NCBI GenBank assembly: GCA_963662175.1
Contig: OY759219.1
Coordinates: 32,220,908 to 32,284,907, forward strand
Source of the DNA: Aradus depressus
Taxonomy: Eukaryota; Arthropoda; Insecta; Hemiptera; Aradidae
DNA length: 64,000 nucleotides
Reading direction: 5' to 3'
Positions 20,805 through 31,554 of this stretch are shown one piece after another. The notes under the pieces were generated by a model, which was not told the origin of the DNA, did no database searches, and worked only from the letters and a program-made list of their open reading frames with translations. Each line of letters starts with the position of its first letter. Position 1 is the first letter of the stretch. The position numbers were made by a program, and so were the translations under genes.

Positions 20805-22711
20805 TTCAGAATTTCGATGCGGAGTTTTAAACAGAATTTTATGTTTTTTGACCAAATTCCAAAAATGAAAAACAAAATTCTGTCTGTATGTGTATCTAGA
20901 ACCCTCTGAGAACGACACTTACTGATTTTTAGCCTGATCGACCAAAGGGATGGGGGATTAGGGGGGTGGCTTAACACAAACTCTAATATCTGTCGATGTT
21001 ATGAATTTATGGACACAACATTTAGTATGAGAATTTAGGAGTCCCTACTTCATTGGCGACTTTTTTAGATTTTAGTTTGACTTTAAATTTTGGTATATTC
21101 CCTAATTTTTGTTTAATTTAATGATTTAGTGACAGGTAGATTGAAATGGGGAAATTGACTGTCACTTTTGAATATGGTTCTATCGCTATTTTACTATACA
21201 ATGTTTTGAGAATTGTTAATACACTTCATTGGCCTTCCTTAACTTTTCAATTTCAATTGTGGCACTATTGACCTCAGAATACGATATATTACTGTATTGT
21301 TTTGATTGATTTCTATATGTACTAACCTTTGTTGCATTCGATCTATCAAATGACCTTTATTTGCAATTCCTCCTGTTATATTATAATAATTAGCATTCTA
21401 TTCTCGAGGTAACACATCTTTATAGAGACTTTGTCCCTGAAGGTTGACAATCCTACTTCCGATTATTAAGTACACTCTCTTCTCATTCTTATGCATCGTA
21501 TGTTCTATAGCTATAGGTTATTGATAAGCATTTCCGTGCTTCATTTGCTCCGTAGTTACTTTCTCAAAAATGTGAGTACACAATGTTTTGTAGAGAATTT
21601 TATGCTATTTAGATTTGAAAAGAACATTTTTTTCGTACCATTTATAAATAATAAGATATATACAAATAAATAAAAAAACGATGTATCTATTTGTATGTAT
21701 TCTTCAGATACAATGACCCTGATTACTGCGTTATTCTGTTTCCATTCTTATTCTTATTCAGAATTTCGATGCGGAGTTTTAAACAGAATTTTATGTTTTT
21801 TGACCAAATTCCAAAAATGAAAAACAAAATTCTGTCTGTATGTGTATCTAGAACCCTCTGAGAACGACACTTACTGATTTTTAGCCTGATCGACCAAAGG
21901 GATGGGGGATTAGGGGGGTGGCTTAACACAAACTCTAATATCTGTCGATGTTATGAATTTATGGACACAACATTTAGTATGAGAATTTAGGAGTCCCTAC
22001 TTCATTGGCGACTTTTTTAGATTTTAGTTTGACTTTAAATTTTGGTATATTCCCTAATTTTTGTTTAATTTAATGATTTAGTGACAGGTAGATTGAAATG
22101 GGGAAATTGACTGTCACTTTTGAATATGGTTCTATCGCTATTTTACTATACAATGTTTTGAGAATTGTTAATACACTTCATTGGCCTTCCTTAACTTTTC
22201 AATTTCAATTGTGGCACTATTGACCTCAGAATACGATATATTACTGTATTGTTTTGATTGATTTCTATATGTACTAACCTTTGTTGCATTCGATCTATCA
22301 AATGACCTTTATTTGCAATTCCTCCTGTTATATTATAATAATTAGCATTCTATTCTCGAGGTAACACATCTTTATAGAGACTTTGTCCCTGAAGGTTGAC
22401 AATCCTACTTCCGATTATTAAGTACACTCTCTTCTCATTCTTATGCATCGTATGTTCTATAGCTATAGGTTATTGATAAGCATTTCCGTGCTTCATTTGC
22501 TCCGTAGTTACTTTCTCAAAAATGTGAGTACACAATGTTTTGTAGAGAATTTTATGCTATTTAGATTTGAAAAGAACATTTTTTTCGTACCATTTATAAA
22601 TAATAAGATATATACAAATAAATAAAAAAACGATGTATCTATTTGTATGTATTCTTCAGATACAATGACCCTGATTACTGCGTTATTCTGTTTCCATTCT
22701 TATTCTTATTC
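20805..22711. repeat. 952-bp tandem duplication (two units)
   Basis: The sequence from TTCAGAATTTCGATGCGG at 20805 repeats exactly 952 bp later at 21757, and the second unit ends at about 22711. I saw no mismatch between the units line by line. Each unit holds an F1 fragment (first 250 bp) and about 700 bp of otherwise unique DNA. The breakpoints share TTC. Identity this high means either a very recent duplication or an assembly artefact. Confidence 0.95.
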
Positions 22712-22966
22712 TGGATATGTTCCGAAGCTAAGTGACTGCGGAAATTTCCTCTTCCCATTTGGCAACAAGACATAGTGACCTTAGTAACTAGACGCCTACG
22801 TGCTGTGCATTTTGTCAAAAACATTTCGCCAACTTTTCCATCAGACGGAGCTATTGTCTTTTGTTTTTAATCAACTGAATATATTATTTTTTATTATGTT
22901 AATCTATGAATAAATACATTTTGAGATGACCGATTATATGTATATGGTGGGGTGTTTTACACCTAG

Positions 22967-23530
22967 TAGGGATGTAAAACTATCCTGATAGTTTCGACAC
23001 TATCGATAATTTAAGAACTTTGTATTTCTGCGATCTACTGAGGAAGGTTACATTTACTGTTCTTGTAGCATGCTTTGTAGTTTTGAACTGAAAAATGAGT
23101 CGTAAACGGAGGTCCGATGTGTGGAGTTATTTCGATAAGGATCGTCCAAAAAAAATGACTAAATGTCGTTTGTGTAGTGCCGAATACAGAACTTCCGGGA
23201 ACACTTCCAATTTGAAGGATCACTTGTTGATAAAACATCACAGCGATTACAACGGGAACGCCTTGTGCACTACAGATACAGAAGAGAATAGAGGTAGTGG
23301 AAGTGGAATTCGTTTTTACTTGAGCTCAAGAAAAACATACGAAAGAAACCCCGAGAGGTACAGGATTCTCTTAAATCGCATTGTTTCATACATAGCCACT
23401 GATTTCCAGCCATTCAGCGTAGTCTTAAATCACTTACATGATACATGTGTGCATATTCATGAGGATAGAATGACCTGATGTCACTTCTGGTTTAAAAAAA
23501 TATTTCGATAGTACTATCGATGGTTTAGTT
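22967..23530 (+). mobile_element. hAT element remnant with BED zinc finger
   Basis: The left end TAGGGATGTAAAACTATC is hAT-like, and palindromic GATAGT/ACTATCGAT motifs occur near both ends. It lies inside a minus-strand LINE fragment. The right terminus is eroded, and no clean 8-bp duplication could be shown. Confidence 0.65.
23095..23478 (+). pseudogene. hAT transposase N-terminal fragment, BED-type zinc finger
   Basis: 127 codons from a good ATG context (CTGAAAAATGAGT). Residues 1-50 form a BED finger: VWSYFDKDR, KCRLCSAEY (CxxC), then LKDHLLIKHH (His pair). BED fingers bind DNA at hAT transposon ends. Residues 65-110 (IRFYLSSRKTYERNP...LLNRIVSYIATDFQPFSVV) match the start of the hAT transposase body, and then the frame stops. 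The catalytic RNase H fold and dimerisation domain are absent, so it cannot transpose. The frame itself is undamaged up to the truncation. Confidence 0.8.
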
Positions 23531-23999
23531 TATACTACCTAAACCAAGCCCTTCATGGAGTGCTCAGTCTCCCAGTTTTCTTAATTAACCTGAGAATGCT
23601 CCCGTGGTCCAATCTTCTAAAGTCCTCCTCTGTGATTGCATCTTTACCAAAGATATGGAATGTCATTCGCGCATATCCCGAGCATATACCCAGGAAGTGT
23701 GCCGCCGTCTCGTCTTCTTCCCCACATCTATCACTGGTGGGACTGTCCTTGACTCTTACAGTGTGTACCTCGACTGTCTGCATGTGGTTTTTTCTCTCCA
23801 TGACTGCTCCAAAAGATCTTTAATCCACTTTTTAATTCGGGTTCGGTATGCCTCCCGAGATATTCCTAGTACTCTGGCCCCATGAAGGGCTTACTTGAAC
23901 CTTCCTTGGCTAGTCGGTCTGCCTCCTCGTTTCCCTGGATCCCCGAGTGTCCGGGAACCCAGTAGAGGCCAAGATGGCAGATTAGTTAGAGTGGCTGGC

Positions 24000-24459
24000 T
24001 ATTAGCGAAAGAGACTGAGATTTGAATTCCGACTTCTGGAAGATCTCCAGTAAAAAAAAACAGTTTTCAGTTTTGGTTTTAGATTTCAAAATGTCTTTTA
24101 TATCTTAGCGTTTAAGGTCAAAACAAGACACAGATCTTTCTCTCACCTAAATTTTGTTTCATAAGCCTAACGAGAATTATTTAACAAATTGTTATGAACT
24201 TAATACATAAGTTCGGCCGTTCTAGATTTTGCAAAATCGAATAACAATTAAGAATAGTTAAACTAAAACAATTTTTGAAAAACTTATTCGAACAAAATAT
24301 ATATTGACAAAAAAATTTCCTAAACAAAATACAGATAATGGTCATAATTAGTTTGGTCGCTTACTTGCAAAATTAATTACTTTTTGTAACCAAAATTTCG
24401 TATTGAGTTTAATAAATAGACTAACATCTTTTCGCAGTTTCTCTTTTTTTTACTTCCTC
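24000..24459. other. AT-rich DNA, nothing recognised
   Basis: No coding or repeat signal was seen. Confidence 0.45.
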
Positions 24460-24690
24460 AACTATACGATGTGTAGTGAAAGTTATATAATCAGTCAGAA
24501 ATTCGATGTTGAGTTTTCATCGGAATTTTGACACCTGATTCTAAAAATAAAAAAATAAATTTTGTCAGCGAAATCGGCCGATCAGGGAAGAAGGCTCAGC
24601 TCAAAAGCTCTTAATGGCTACCGATGGAATGAATTCCAGACAAAATTTAGTATGAGGATTCAGACATCGCTATGTAAGTGATTCACCGAC
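24460..24690 (+). repeat. F1 fragment, left part
   Basis: ACTATACGATGTGTAGTGAA, GTTATATAATCAGTCAGAAA and a short module, then GTGATTCACCGACGTC and a T run. It is an internally deleted copy. Confidence 0.75.
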
Positions 24691-24699
24691 GTCTTTATA

Positions 24700-25009
24700 T
24701 TTTTTTTCTAGTTTTTAGACCTACTATTTTCCCCTTAATAAGAGAATTTTGCTGAATTTATTGGTGGGGGGCAGTTGGCAACGCTGTACACACTAGGATG
24801 TAGTGTCCTAATGAGGGAAGGGATGTTTAAATGGAAAGCGGTTTGTTCGTCTCTTCCTGAACCCACTCCTATGAACTCTCCCTCAGTATGACTGCAACTG
24901 CAGTCGGAGCTGCAGAAGTACCTCCTCACTAAACTAGTTTTGTTACCCGGCGTTCAATAGAGCATCTCTGCATTATATTACTCCCTCTCCTTCCGCTGCG
25001 TACACTTTA
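24700..25009. other. Less AT-rich unassigned patch
   Basis: A locally G/C-richer stretch (for example GGTGGGGGGCAGTTGGCAAC and CCGGCGTTCAATAGAGC) between two F1 pieces. It may be a decayed insertion. No protein family was recognised in either strand. Confidence 0.35.
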
Positions 25010-25370
25010 ACTAGCGATAGAATGAATGTATCGACATGAAATTTTATATGTGTTCCCAGAATCCCGTAATTTATAAGATATTATATTACTAAGGACGACA
25101 CCTATTGATTTTGGGCAAATAGGGGCTTAACCCAAAAACTAATAACTAGCGATGTAATGAATGTATCGTCATGAAAATTTATTTTTAAATTCAAATCCAC
25201 ATAAGGACGACACCTGTTAAATTATATCGACACAAAATTTAGAGGATTCAGAAGCCCCTGAGTCAACTATTGATTTTTAGCCAAATGAGTCGATTGGTTC
25301 TGAAGGGAGAGCGAAACCTTAATTGATTAATTCATGCTGGAGAAGTACATTACCAGCGATTCAACGACAA
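25010..25370 (+). repeat. F1 element, plus orientation
   Basis: GATAGAATGAATGTATCGAC, two more modules, ATTCATGCTGGAGAAGTACA and a GCGATTCAACGACAAC end. Confidence 0.8.
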
Positions 25371-25599
25371 CATTTTTAAAATCAGATTGTATTAATTTTT
25401 TTTTATTAAGTATCATCTGTGGTGTTAGTAAGAGTTCCTTAATAACCTCAGACTCTTATAGTGTTTTATGATCAGTAATTAGTTGTATAAATAGTCTCTT
25501 TTTATTGCTGTTTCGTCACTTCAACTCTAGCGTTATACAAGCAGTACTCCATAATGCCTTGATATCTAATACCAGCTTATAACGTGAGGATTCGAACCT

Positions 25600-26216
25600 C
25601 AAACCTGAGTGAAGTTTCATTCCTCACTTCATAATAAATTACTTCTAAAAAATGCTGTCTGTTTTTGTGTGGGAGTGTCTGCGAGCGCAATAACTCCCGA
25701 TATAATAAATGTAAGAATAAAATACAGTAGAATCCCGATAATTCGTATGGTCAAGGGACTGACGGTTTGGTACGAATTATCGGGAGTACAAAATATAAAA
25801 AATTAAAAAACGTATTAATGCAAATATGTATGTATTAAGAAGTATGTACAATGTGGTAAGAATAAAAACTATGCAATAAACACGGTTTTATACTAAACTA
25901 TACAATAAACAATACATGCTATAAAAAATATGTACATATGTTCTAGATTAAATAAACACCAATCAAACATTTGATCGAAGAAATGTTAGACAAGATCAAT
26001 AAAATTGCTAAAACTTGTGTTACGTGACCTCGAGAATAAAAATAATACGAATTACCAAGAGGTCCTAAATGCATTGTTTTATACCACTTATCGGGATTTT
26101 CTGTGGGGACCGGCAAATTTGTACGAATTAGCCGGAAATACGAATAATTGGGATACGAAATATCGGGATTCCACTGTATTATAATTGTATCCAAAACCCT
26201 CTGGATACACATATAA
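25600..26216 (+). repeat. F1 element split by a pogo/Tigger-type MITE
   Basis: The first F1 module (AATAACTCCCGATATAATAA) is interrupted at 25725 and resumes at 26179 with ATAATTGTATCCAAAACCCT, where the consensus runs straight on. Confidence 0.75.
25725..26176. mobile_element. pogo/Tigger-like MITE with TA duplication
   Basis: The 452-bp element has inverted ends CAGTAGAATCCCGATAATTC and (right, reversed) CAGTGGAATCCCGATATTTC, flanked by TA on both sides. CAGT starts, GATAA-type subterminal motifs and TA duplication fit the pogo/Tigger branch of Tc1-mariner. No coding capacity was seen. A second related copy of the CGAATTA motif lies subterminally on both sides. Confidence 0.85.
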
Positions 26217-27056
26217 ACTAGGTGTGCAATGCATTCTGCTGTTGGCAAAAACTGAGCTGAGTCAGTCTAAATTTATTGAATCATACTGTTAATGTGGTCG
26301 GTTAACATACAAGTAGTACATTTGAAATGGGGCATATGAATCGGTTTGTGGTCACTGGATGGAACCGTAGGGTTTTCAAGTTTGCGCACTTTTACCGGAA
26401 CTTTTTCTCGGTGTTTATTTAACGTGAACATCTGTTCGACCAAACGACCTAATTTCTAAATCACCAATGATAGTTTTCTTAGGTTTGAAGTCAGTTGACA
26501 TAGGCGTTATGGTGAACGGTTTGAGATGTGGCTGCGGTGCATGATTCCTTTGGATATCCAGACCATCAACCCAATTTGTAGCGATTTTCTTCAATTTACG
26601 GGCGTTTTCTCTCTCCGTTTTCTTTGACATGCGCTTAGTTGGCTTTCTTTTCGGTACAATCATATCCCACTTAGGCGGAGCTGTGTTAAACTTATCGTCT
26701 TCGTGCTTCTTGGAGATTTCAACGAGTTTTGACGAGTAATCATTCTTGCCATTTTCCTTGCTTTCGGCACATTTGCGAAGTTTTTCGGATGTAGTTTTGT
26801 TGAATTGTGGTCGTAAATCATTAGCGATGTCCTTAATCGACCTGTTGCTACCTGTCGTTGGCAATTATCGTGTTTTTCGGTGAGTATTCCTCCGTGGTAT
26901 GTTCAATTTCAGATTTTTTTTTAATAGTAAACCATTGTCACCGTGTCCACTACCATCGTGGCAAATTTGAATGTGATCGGTAAAGGGGTTTAGGAGGAGT
27001 ACGAGTACAAAGAAATACATGAGTCGCCTAAGAAAGAGCTTCGTAAACTCAGCTCA
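26217..27056 (+). repeat. F3 family copy with a distinct, ORF-bearing interior
   Basis: Both F3 termini are present (ACTAGGTGTGCAATGCATTC; AGCTTCGTAAACTCAGCTCA). The interior from about 26405 to 26870 differs from every other F3 copy here and holds a minus-strand ORF. It is inserted in an F1 copy. Confidence 0.8.
26415..26864 (-). CDS. Lysine-rich ORF carried by an F3 element, function unknown
   Basis: 149 codons are open on the minus strand, bounded upstream by a TAA immediately before the first codon (TTG, no ATG at the start). The protein is strongly basic: KWDMIVPKRKPTKRMSKKTE, then RENARKLKKIATNWVDGLDI, and a C-terminus GDLEIRSFGRTDVHVK. I recognise no domain. Codon structure looks protein-like (few low-complexity runs, an ordered alternation of charged and hydrophobic residues). 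It replaces the usual F3 interior, so it is either a remnant of the autonomous F3 protein or a captured host exon. The ATG-less start suggests a 5'-truncated frame. Confidence 0.45.
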   Translation of the reverse strand: MPTTGSNRSIKDIANDLRPQFNKTTSEKLRKCAESKENGKNDYSSKLVEISKKHEDDKFNTAPPKWDMIVPKRKPTKRMSKKTERENARKLKKIATNWVDGLDIQRNHAPQPHLKPFTITPMSTDFKPKKTIIGDLEIRSFGRTDVHVK

Positions 27057-27245
27057 ATTACGACACTGATGTTCAGCTAAATCCGCCAAAGGGAAGGGGG
27101 GAATTAGGAGGGATGTTTAACACAAGAACTCTTGTAACTAGTAAATATTGACACAACATTTCATGTGTAAATTCAAAGTTTTCTTAGGACAACACCTATT
27201 TATTTTCAGCAGAATCAATTAAAAATGCCAATAACTATACAAACA
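27057..27245 (+). repeat. F1 fragment
   Basis: CGACACTGATGTTCAGCTAA, a G-rich GGGAAGGGGGGAATTAGG tract and one module, before the next F3 copy. Confidence 0.7.
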
Positions 27246-27251
27246 ACAATA

Positions 27252-27815
27252 TAACTAGGTGTGCAATACATTCTGCTGTTGGCAAAAACTGAGCTGAGTC
27301 AGGCATATCTGTATTAAAAACTCAGTTAATGTTTTAATAATTATCAGTAACTTCTCACCTTGTATGTTTTTTATGAATATATTAATACTTTAAATAGATT
27401 TCAATTGAATTCAATGGATTTTTTCTAGCCTTTTTGTAGACAACAACAGCTATGAATATTTTTATCGAAAAAAAGTCGAAGTTTGTACGTTAGAACACTC
27501 AAAAAAACGGCTCTAAAAAAGTGGTGCCGGATGGTAAACCGAAAAGGGCTCCGCCCGGATTTTTACATTTGAAATAGAAAAATTCTATTTTGCTCAAGAA
27601 TTTTGTCTCTCAATTGATTTCAATGGGGATTTCGTTTTTCGGTGATTATTCCTCCGTGGTATGTTCGATTTCAGATTTTTTTAGTAGTAAACCATCGTCA
27701 CCGTGTCCACTATTATCGTGGCAAATTTCAGTGTGATCGGTAAAGGGGTTTAGGAGGAGTACGAGTACAAAGAAATACATGAGTCGCCTAAGAAAGAGTT
27801 TCGTAAACTGAGCTC
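27252..27815 (+). repeat. F3 family copy, long form
   Basis: ACTAGGTGTGCAATACATTC through the GTTTTAATAATTATCAGTAA block and AAAGGGCTCCGCCCGG to CGTAAACTGAGCTCAA. It is inserted in F1 DNA, which continues on both sides. Confidence 0.85.
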
Positions 27816-28110
27816 AATAATGTAATGAATGTATCGACTTAATCTTATTTATATTAAAATTCAAAACCCCATAAGGATGGCACCTATAAATTTCCGCTAA
27901 ATCGGTTGAAGAGAAGGGACCAGGGTTGAGGGGTTGGTTCGAATACCCTAATAACTGCCGATATAAATGTATCGATTCAGAAACCACTATATAAGCCAAA
28001 TATTGAGTATTATCCCAAACTATCGATTGTCTGGCCCTGGAGGGAGTGCAAAAACATTGATTATTTCGTGCTGGGGAAGTACATTGCTGATGATTCACTG
28101 ACGATATTTT
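27816..28110 (+). repeat. F1 element, right part
   Basis: TGTAATGAATGTATCGACTT, a second module and ATTTCGTGCTGGGGAAGTAC, then GATGATTCACTGACGATA. Confidence 0.8.
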
Positions 28111-28595
28111 TTTATAGTTTCCAATTATATATATGATGAAATAAAATTATCTTTGAATGATAACACAAAAGAGGCGGCGACATGTTCACTATTTACAGGT
28201 ACGACTACACATTTACACCTCTTTGTTTATCTCACAAGAAGGTTGTCATATCAATGAAAGTTTTTTTTATCAACGAATTTGCGTCTTCACCTGAGTTGAA
28301 TATTGATAAGTTTGTTATATCAGTCTACGACGCATAATCTTAAATTCAAAACGTTTTTGAATAAGATTATTTCTTTAATGTGGACTTAACAGGATTTTCT
28401 TAGAGGTGAGTGAGTGATCAGTAAGAACATGGTTGGTATAATAAAACCTGTCATAGCCACATCACATGTGCATTTTTATACACAATATTTATTTATACAT
28501 ATACGCTCCACTATTTTTTTAAAATTTATATTCTATAGTTTGATTCTTGCTATTTTAATCGCTCAATTGTAGGTTTATATGACATATAAATATGT
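28111..28595. other. Unassigned DNA
   Basis: AT-rich. GAGTGATCAGTAAGAACATG, followed by GTTGGTATAA at about 28410, recurs in diverged form at 44925 and 60825, a minor family. No coding was seen. Confidence 0.4.
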
Positions 28596-28599
28596 AAAT

Positions 28600-29145
28600 A
28601 TGAGTTTTCAACGGAATTTCATCTTTTCCGAACTACTGATTCCAAAAATGAAAAAAAAACATTTGTCTCTGTGTATCTGTCTATGAATAGGATAACTCTC
28701 GATAAAATGAATATATCGACACGACATTTTATATATGTATCCAAAACACTTCTAGGGACAACATCTATTGACTTTCAGTCAAATCGGCCAAGAGAAGGGG
28801 GGAGGGGGGATTATGGGGGAGGCTTAACACAAAAACATTAATTACTGCCGATTTAATGAATTTATAGACATGTCATTTTATATTTAGAATCAAAACCTTA
28901 TAAGGATAGCAGCTATTAATTTTCCGGAAAATCAGTCGAAGGGAAGGTGCAGAGAAGGGAGTCCCTACTCAAATAGCCTACTAACTACCGATGTAATTAT
29001 CAGTGTCTACAAAAAATTTAGTATGAAGATGCTATGTATAAAACTATTGAATTTTAGCGCAAACGGACTTGGAGGGAGAGCGATAACATAATTGATTAAT
29101 TCATACTGAGGAAGTACATAGCTGGTGATTCACCGACAACTTTTT
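28600..29145 (+). repeat. F1 element, nearly full length
   Basis: GAGTTTTCAACGGAATTTCA, the A-rich hinge, three modules, ATTCATACTGAGGAAGTACA and GGTGATTCACCGACAAC. Confidence 0.85.
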
Positions 29146-29483
29146 TGTTCTCTTATGGTGTAGTTTTTGTTTATTTAAATTTACTTTTTTATTGTTTTTT
29201 TTTACTTCATTTCAGCTTTTATAAGCCTCTTACTATTGAATATATGTTAATATAGGCCCTGAAAAAAGCACACTCAATGCTAAAAGCTTGGCAGAAATTC
29301 TTGAGTCTGTTTTCATCGACCACAACTTTTTTTTATCTCTCCTCTTATTTATATTTAATATTTTCACCAAAAAAAAGTACATTGTAAGTTTTAGCGAGGA
29401 TTATTTATCTAAATTATTAAAATTAGTTACGGAATTTATAGATTTGTATATGAGATCATTCTTGTTACAGCTAATTTTTTTTT

Positions 29484-29745
29484 AGATCTGACTAAAGTTG
29501 TGCCAGCAGTCGCGGTTACACATCTAGATCAAGTGTTTTTTAACAGGATTTTTGTTTTAATTATTTAAATTACTGTTAGGTGAAATTTCAGTAAATTTAT
29601 AGTTTTTGGTTATTATTATATGATTATCATAGTATAAACTAGGATTAGATACCCTATTATTATGATTGTAAATGACTTGCTCTTAAAATTAATAGTTTGG
29701 GTCTTTAAATTAAAAGAATTTGGCGGTATCCCAATCCTTTTAGGA
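29484..29745 (+). rRNA. Nuclear copy of mitochondrial 12S rRNA (NUMT), fragment
   Basis: The block contains GTGCCAGCAGTCGCGGTTAC (the small-subunit 530 region), then AAACTAGGATTAGATACCCT (the classic conserved insect 12S primer site), then AAAAGAATTTGGCGGTATCC, in the correct order and spacing on the + strand. This is the middle of insect mitochondrial small-subunit rRNA. The ends are not preserved, so it is a fragment moved into the nucleus, flanked by F1-type repeat DNA, and not a working rRNA gene. Confidence 0.93.
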
Positions 29746-29774
29746 TATTTTCTTGGATCATTATTTGAATAATT

Positions 29775-29920
29775 TTAGGTCAATTCTGGATACATATATA
29801 AAATTTCGTGTCGATACATTCATTCTATCGAGAGTTATCGTGTTCACATATGGAAAACATAAAATTCCGGAGATAACACAACATCAATTTCTGATTATTT
29901 ATATAAGTTTCCCTATATTG
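29775..29920 (-). repeat. F1 fragment, minus orientation
   Basis: TCTGGATACATATATAAAAT, TTTCGTGTCGATACATTCAT and GAGAGTTATCGTGTTCAC, then a truncated end. It abuts the mitochondrial insertion. Confidence 0.75.
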
Positions 29921-30194
29921 TCAGAAATCAAGAAGGAAATGAAAATAGAATAGAGAATGTTGGAGAGAATACACAATTTCAATTTCGAGTTTATAACATG
30001 AAGACGAGAGAGAGAGGAATGTGAAAGTGTGTAGAATGCAATATAACGGAGAGTGCAATAAAAGGCGAAGGGACAGACACATAAATTGAACCAGCGTCTA
30101 TCCTGAAGAAAACATCTCCCTATGAGGGGATTAAATTTCTTTAATTCGGTTGCTATAGTTATTGTGACTCATGCCAGGGCATTAACTAGTACTA

Positions 30195-31150
30195 TCCCCA
30201 GCTACACGAAGTATAAGAGAAGTTCTGTAATCGGTCAGAAATTCGAGGTTAAGTTTTCAACGGAATTTCAATTTTGTATGTCTGTGAACACGATAAAATG
30301 AATGTAACTATACAAAATGTTATGTGTGTATCCAGAACTCTCCTATTGATTTTCAGCCAAATCGGCCAAAGGGAAGGGGGGGGGGGATTAGGGAGGAGGG
30401 TTAACACAAGAACTCTAATAACTGCCGTTGTAATGAATGTATCAATGAAATATTATATTTAAGTTCAAAACCCCATAAGGACGACGTTTAGGGCGCCGGT
30501 AGCTCTGTGGTATGCGTGCTTACATTCTGAGCTCAAGAACGTGGGTTCAAAACCCGACCGAGGCCTTTAGTTTATTTTATCTGGGAGGTAAAATGAACTT
30601 AAGCACGCCGTCCTTCGGATGGGACGTTAAGCGATGGTCCTGAGCCTGTACGATGTCAGGTACTCGTTAAAGACCCCTGCCCTAGGTGAATAAAAAGGGT
30701 AGGCAAAATTTAGGACTCCCACAGTAGAGTCGGGCTCTTGTCCACCAGAGTGACGAAAGAGCGCTTTGGTAGTAGGCGAAATGACCTCGTAGTTAAAGCC
30801 CGGGCATGAGTCATAAAACCTAACCTAACCCATAAGGACGATACTTATTAATTTTCAGCTAATTCGACCGAGGGAAAGTGGCTCAACTCGAAAACCCCAG
30901 TGTCGATGTAATGAATGTATTGACGTGAAAATTTATATTTAAATTCAAAACCCCCATAACGATAGCACTTATCAAATTTCAGCGAAATCGGGGGGTGGGG
31001 GGGGGGGGGGGCAGATAAAGGAGGCTTTACTCAAAACCCCCAAAAAGTGACAATGTAATGAACAAAATTTAGTATAAATTCTGAATCCCCAATGTAAGTC
31101 TATAGATTTTATGCCAAACGGTCGATTGGTTTTGGGCGGCAAAGAAAAAA
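30195..31150 (+). repeat. F1 element split by a SINE
   Basis: F1 runs from CCCCAGCTACACGAAGTATA to about 30487, is broken by a full SINE, and resumes at about 30831 to about 31150 (CGGTCGATTGGTTTTGGGCG). The internal G tracts at 30377-30387 and 30994-31012 sit at the same relative place in two modules. Confidence 0.85.
30489..30830 (+). repeat. tRNA-derived SINE, full length with target duplication
   Basis: Head GGGCGCCGGTAGCTCTGTGG (A box) and GTGGGTTCAAAACCCGACC (B box), core GGGACGTTAAGCGATGGTCC, tail ATAAAACCTAACCTAACC. CCCATAAGGACGA flanks both sides, a 13-bp target duplication within F1. Confidence 0.93.
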
Positions 31151-31554
31151 CTTAATTAATCAATTTATCAATTTAGTAAAAGGCAATCAGGTATAATTTC
31201 AATATATAATTGATTTTATTTTTTTCTCAAGACGTTTCGACTTATATTGTCATTTTAACTAAAAACCATTTTTCATTTAATAATAACAACATTTAAATTG
31301 ATAAAAAATTATTTTTTTACATCAATATTACATATAAAAAGACAGATAAGGACTCACCAACAACACAGATCAATCCCCATTTATTGTTTCATTCTTATTT
31401 TATACAAGGAATATCGTCATTTTTATACAATTATTTCACATTATTTTAATAAAAATCTTGCATCTTTCTAACCAAACAATATTATAAATAGAACCTATAG
31501 CCTTGTTATAACCTACATCTAAATCTTTTTCATTTAAAATCGATATTTAAATCA
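31151..31554. other. AT-rich DNA, nothing recognised
   Basis: No coding or repeat signal beyond short A/T runs. Confidence 0.45.

Larger units (their letters stand above)
22945..23975 (-). mobile_element. LINE 3' fragment (RNase H type) interrupted by a hAT remnant
   Basis: Second copy of the element at 3135-3890. The extreme 3' end (GTATATGGTGGGGTGTTTTA, then CACCTAG) is at 22942-22966 and the coding part resumes at about 23531. The minus strand reads VRVKDSPTSDRCGEEDETAA, then HFLGICSGYARMTFHIFG. Upstream, a frameshifted RNase H end ends at CCGGGAACCCAGTAG (VPGHSG region). About 80 bp present in copy 1 is missing where the hAT lies. Confidence 0.8.

Noticed and set aside
21491..21673. Identical 60-codon frames at 21491 and 22443
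   Set aside because: They are identical only because of the 952-bp duplication; composition is not coding-like.
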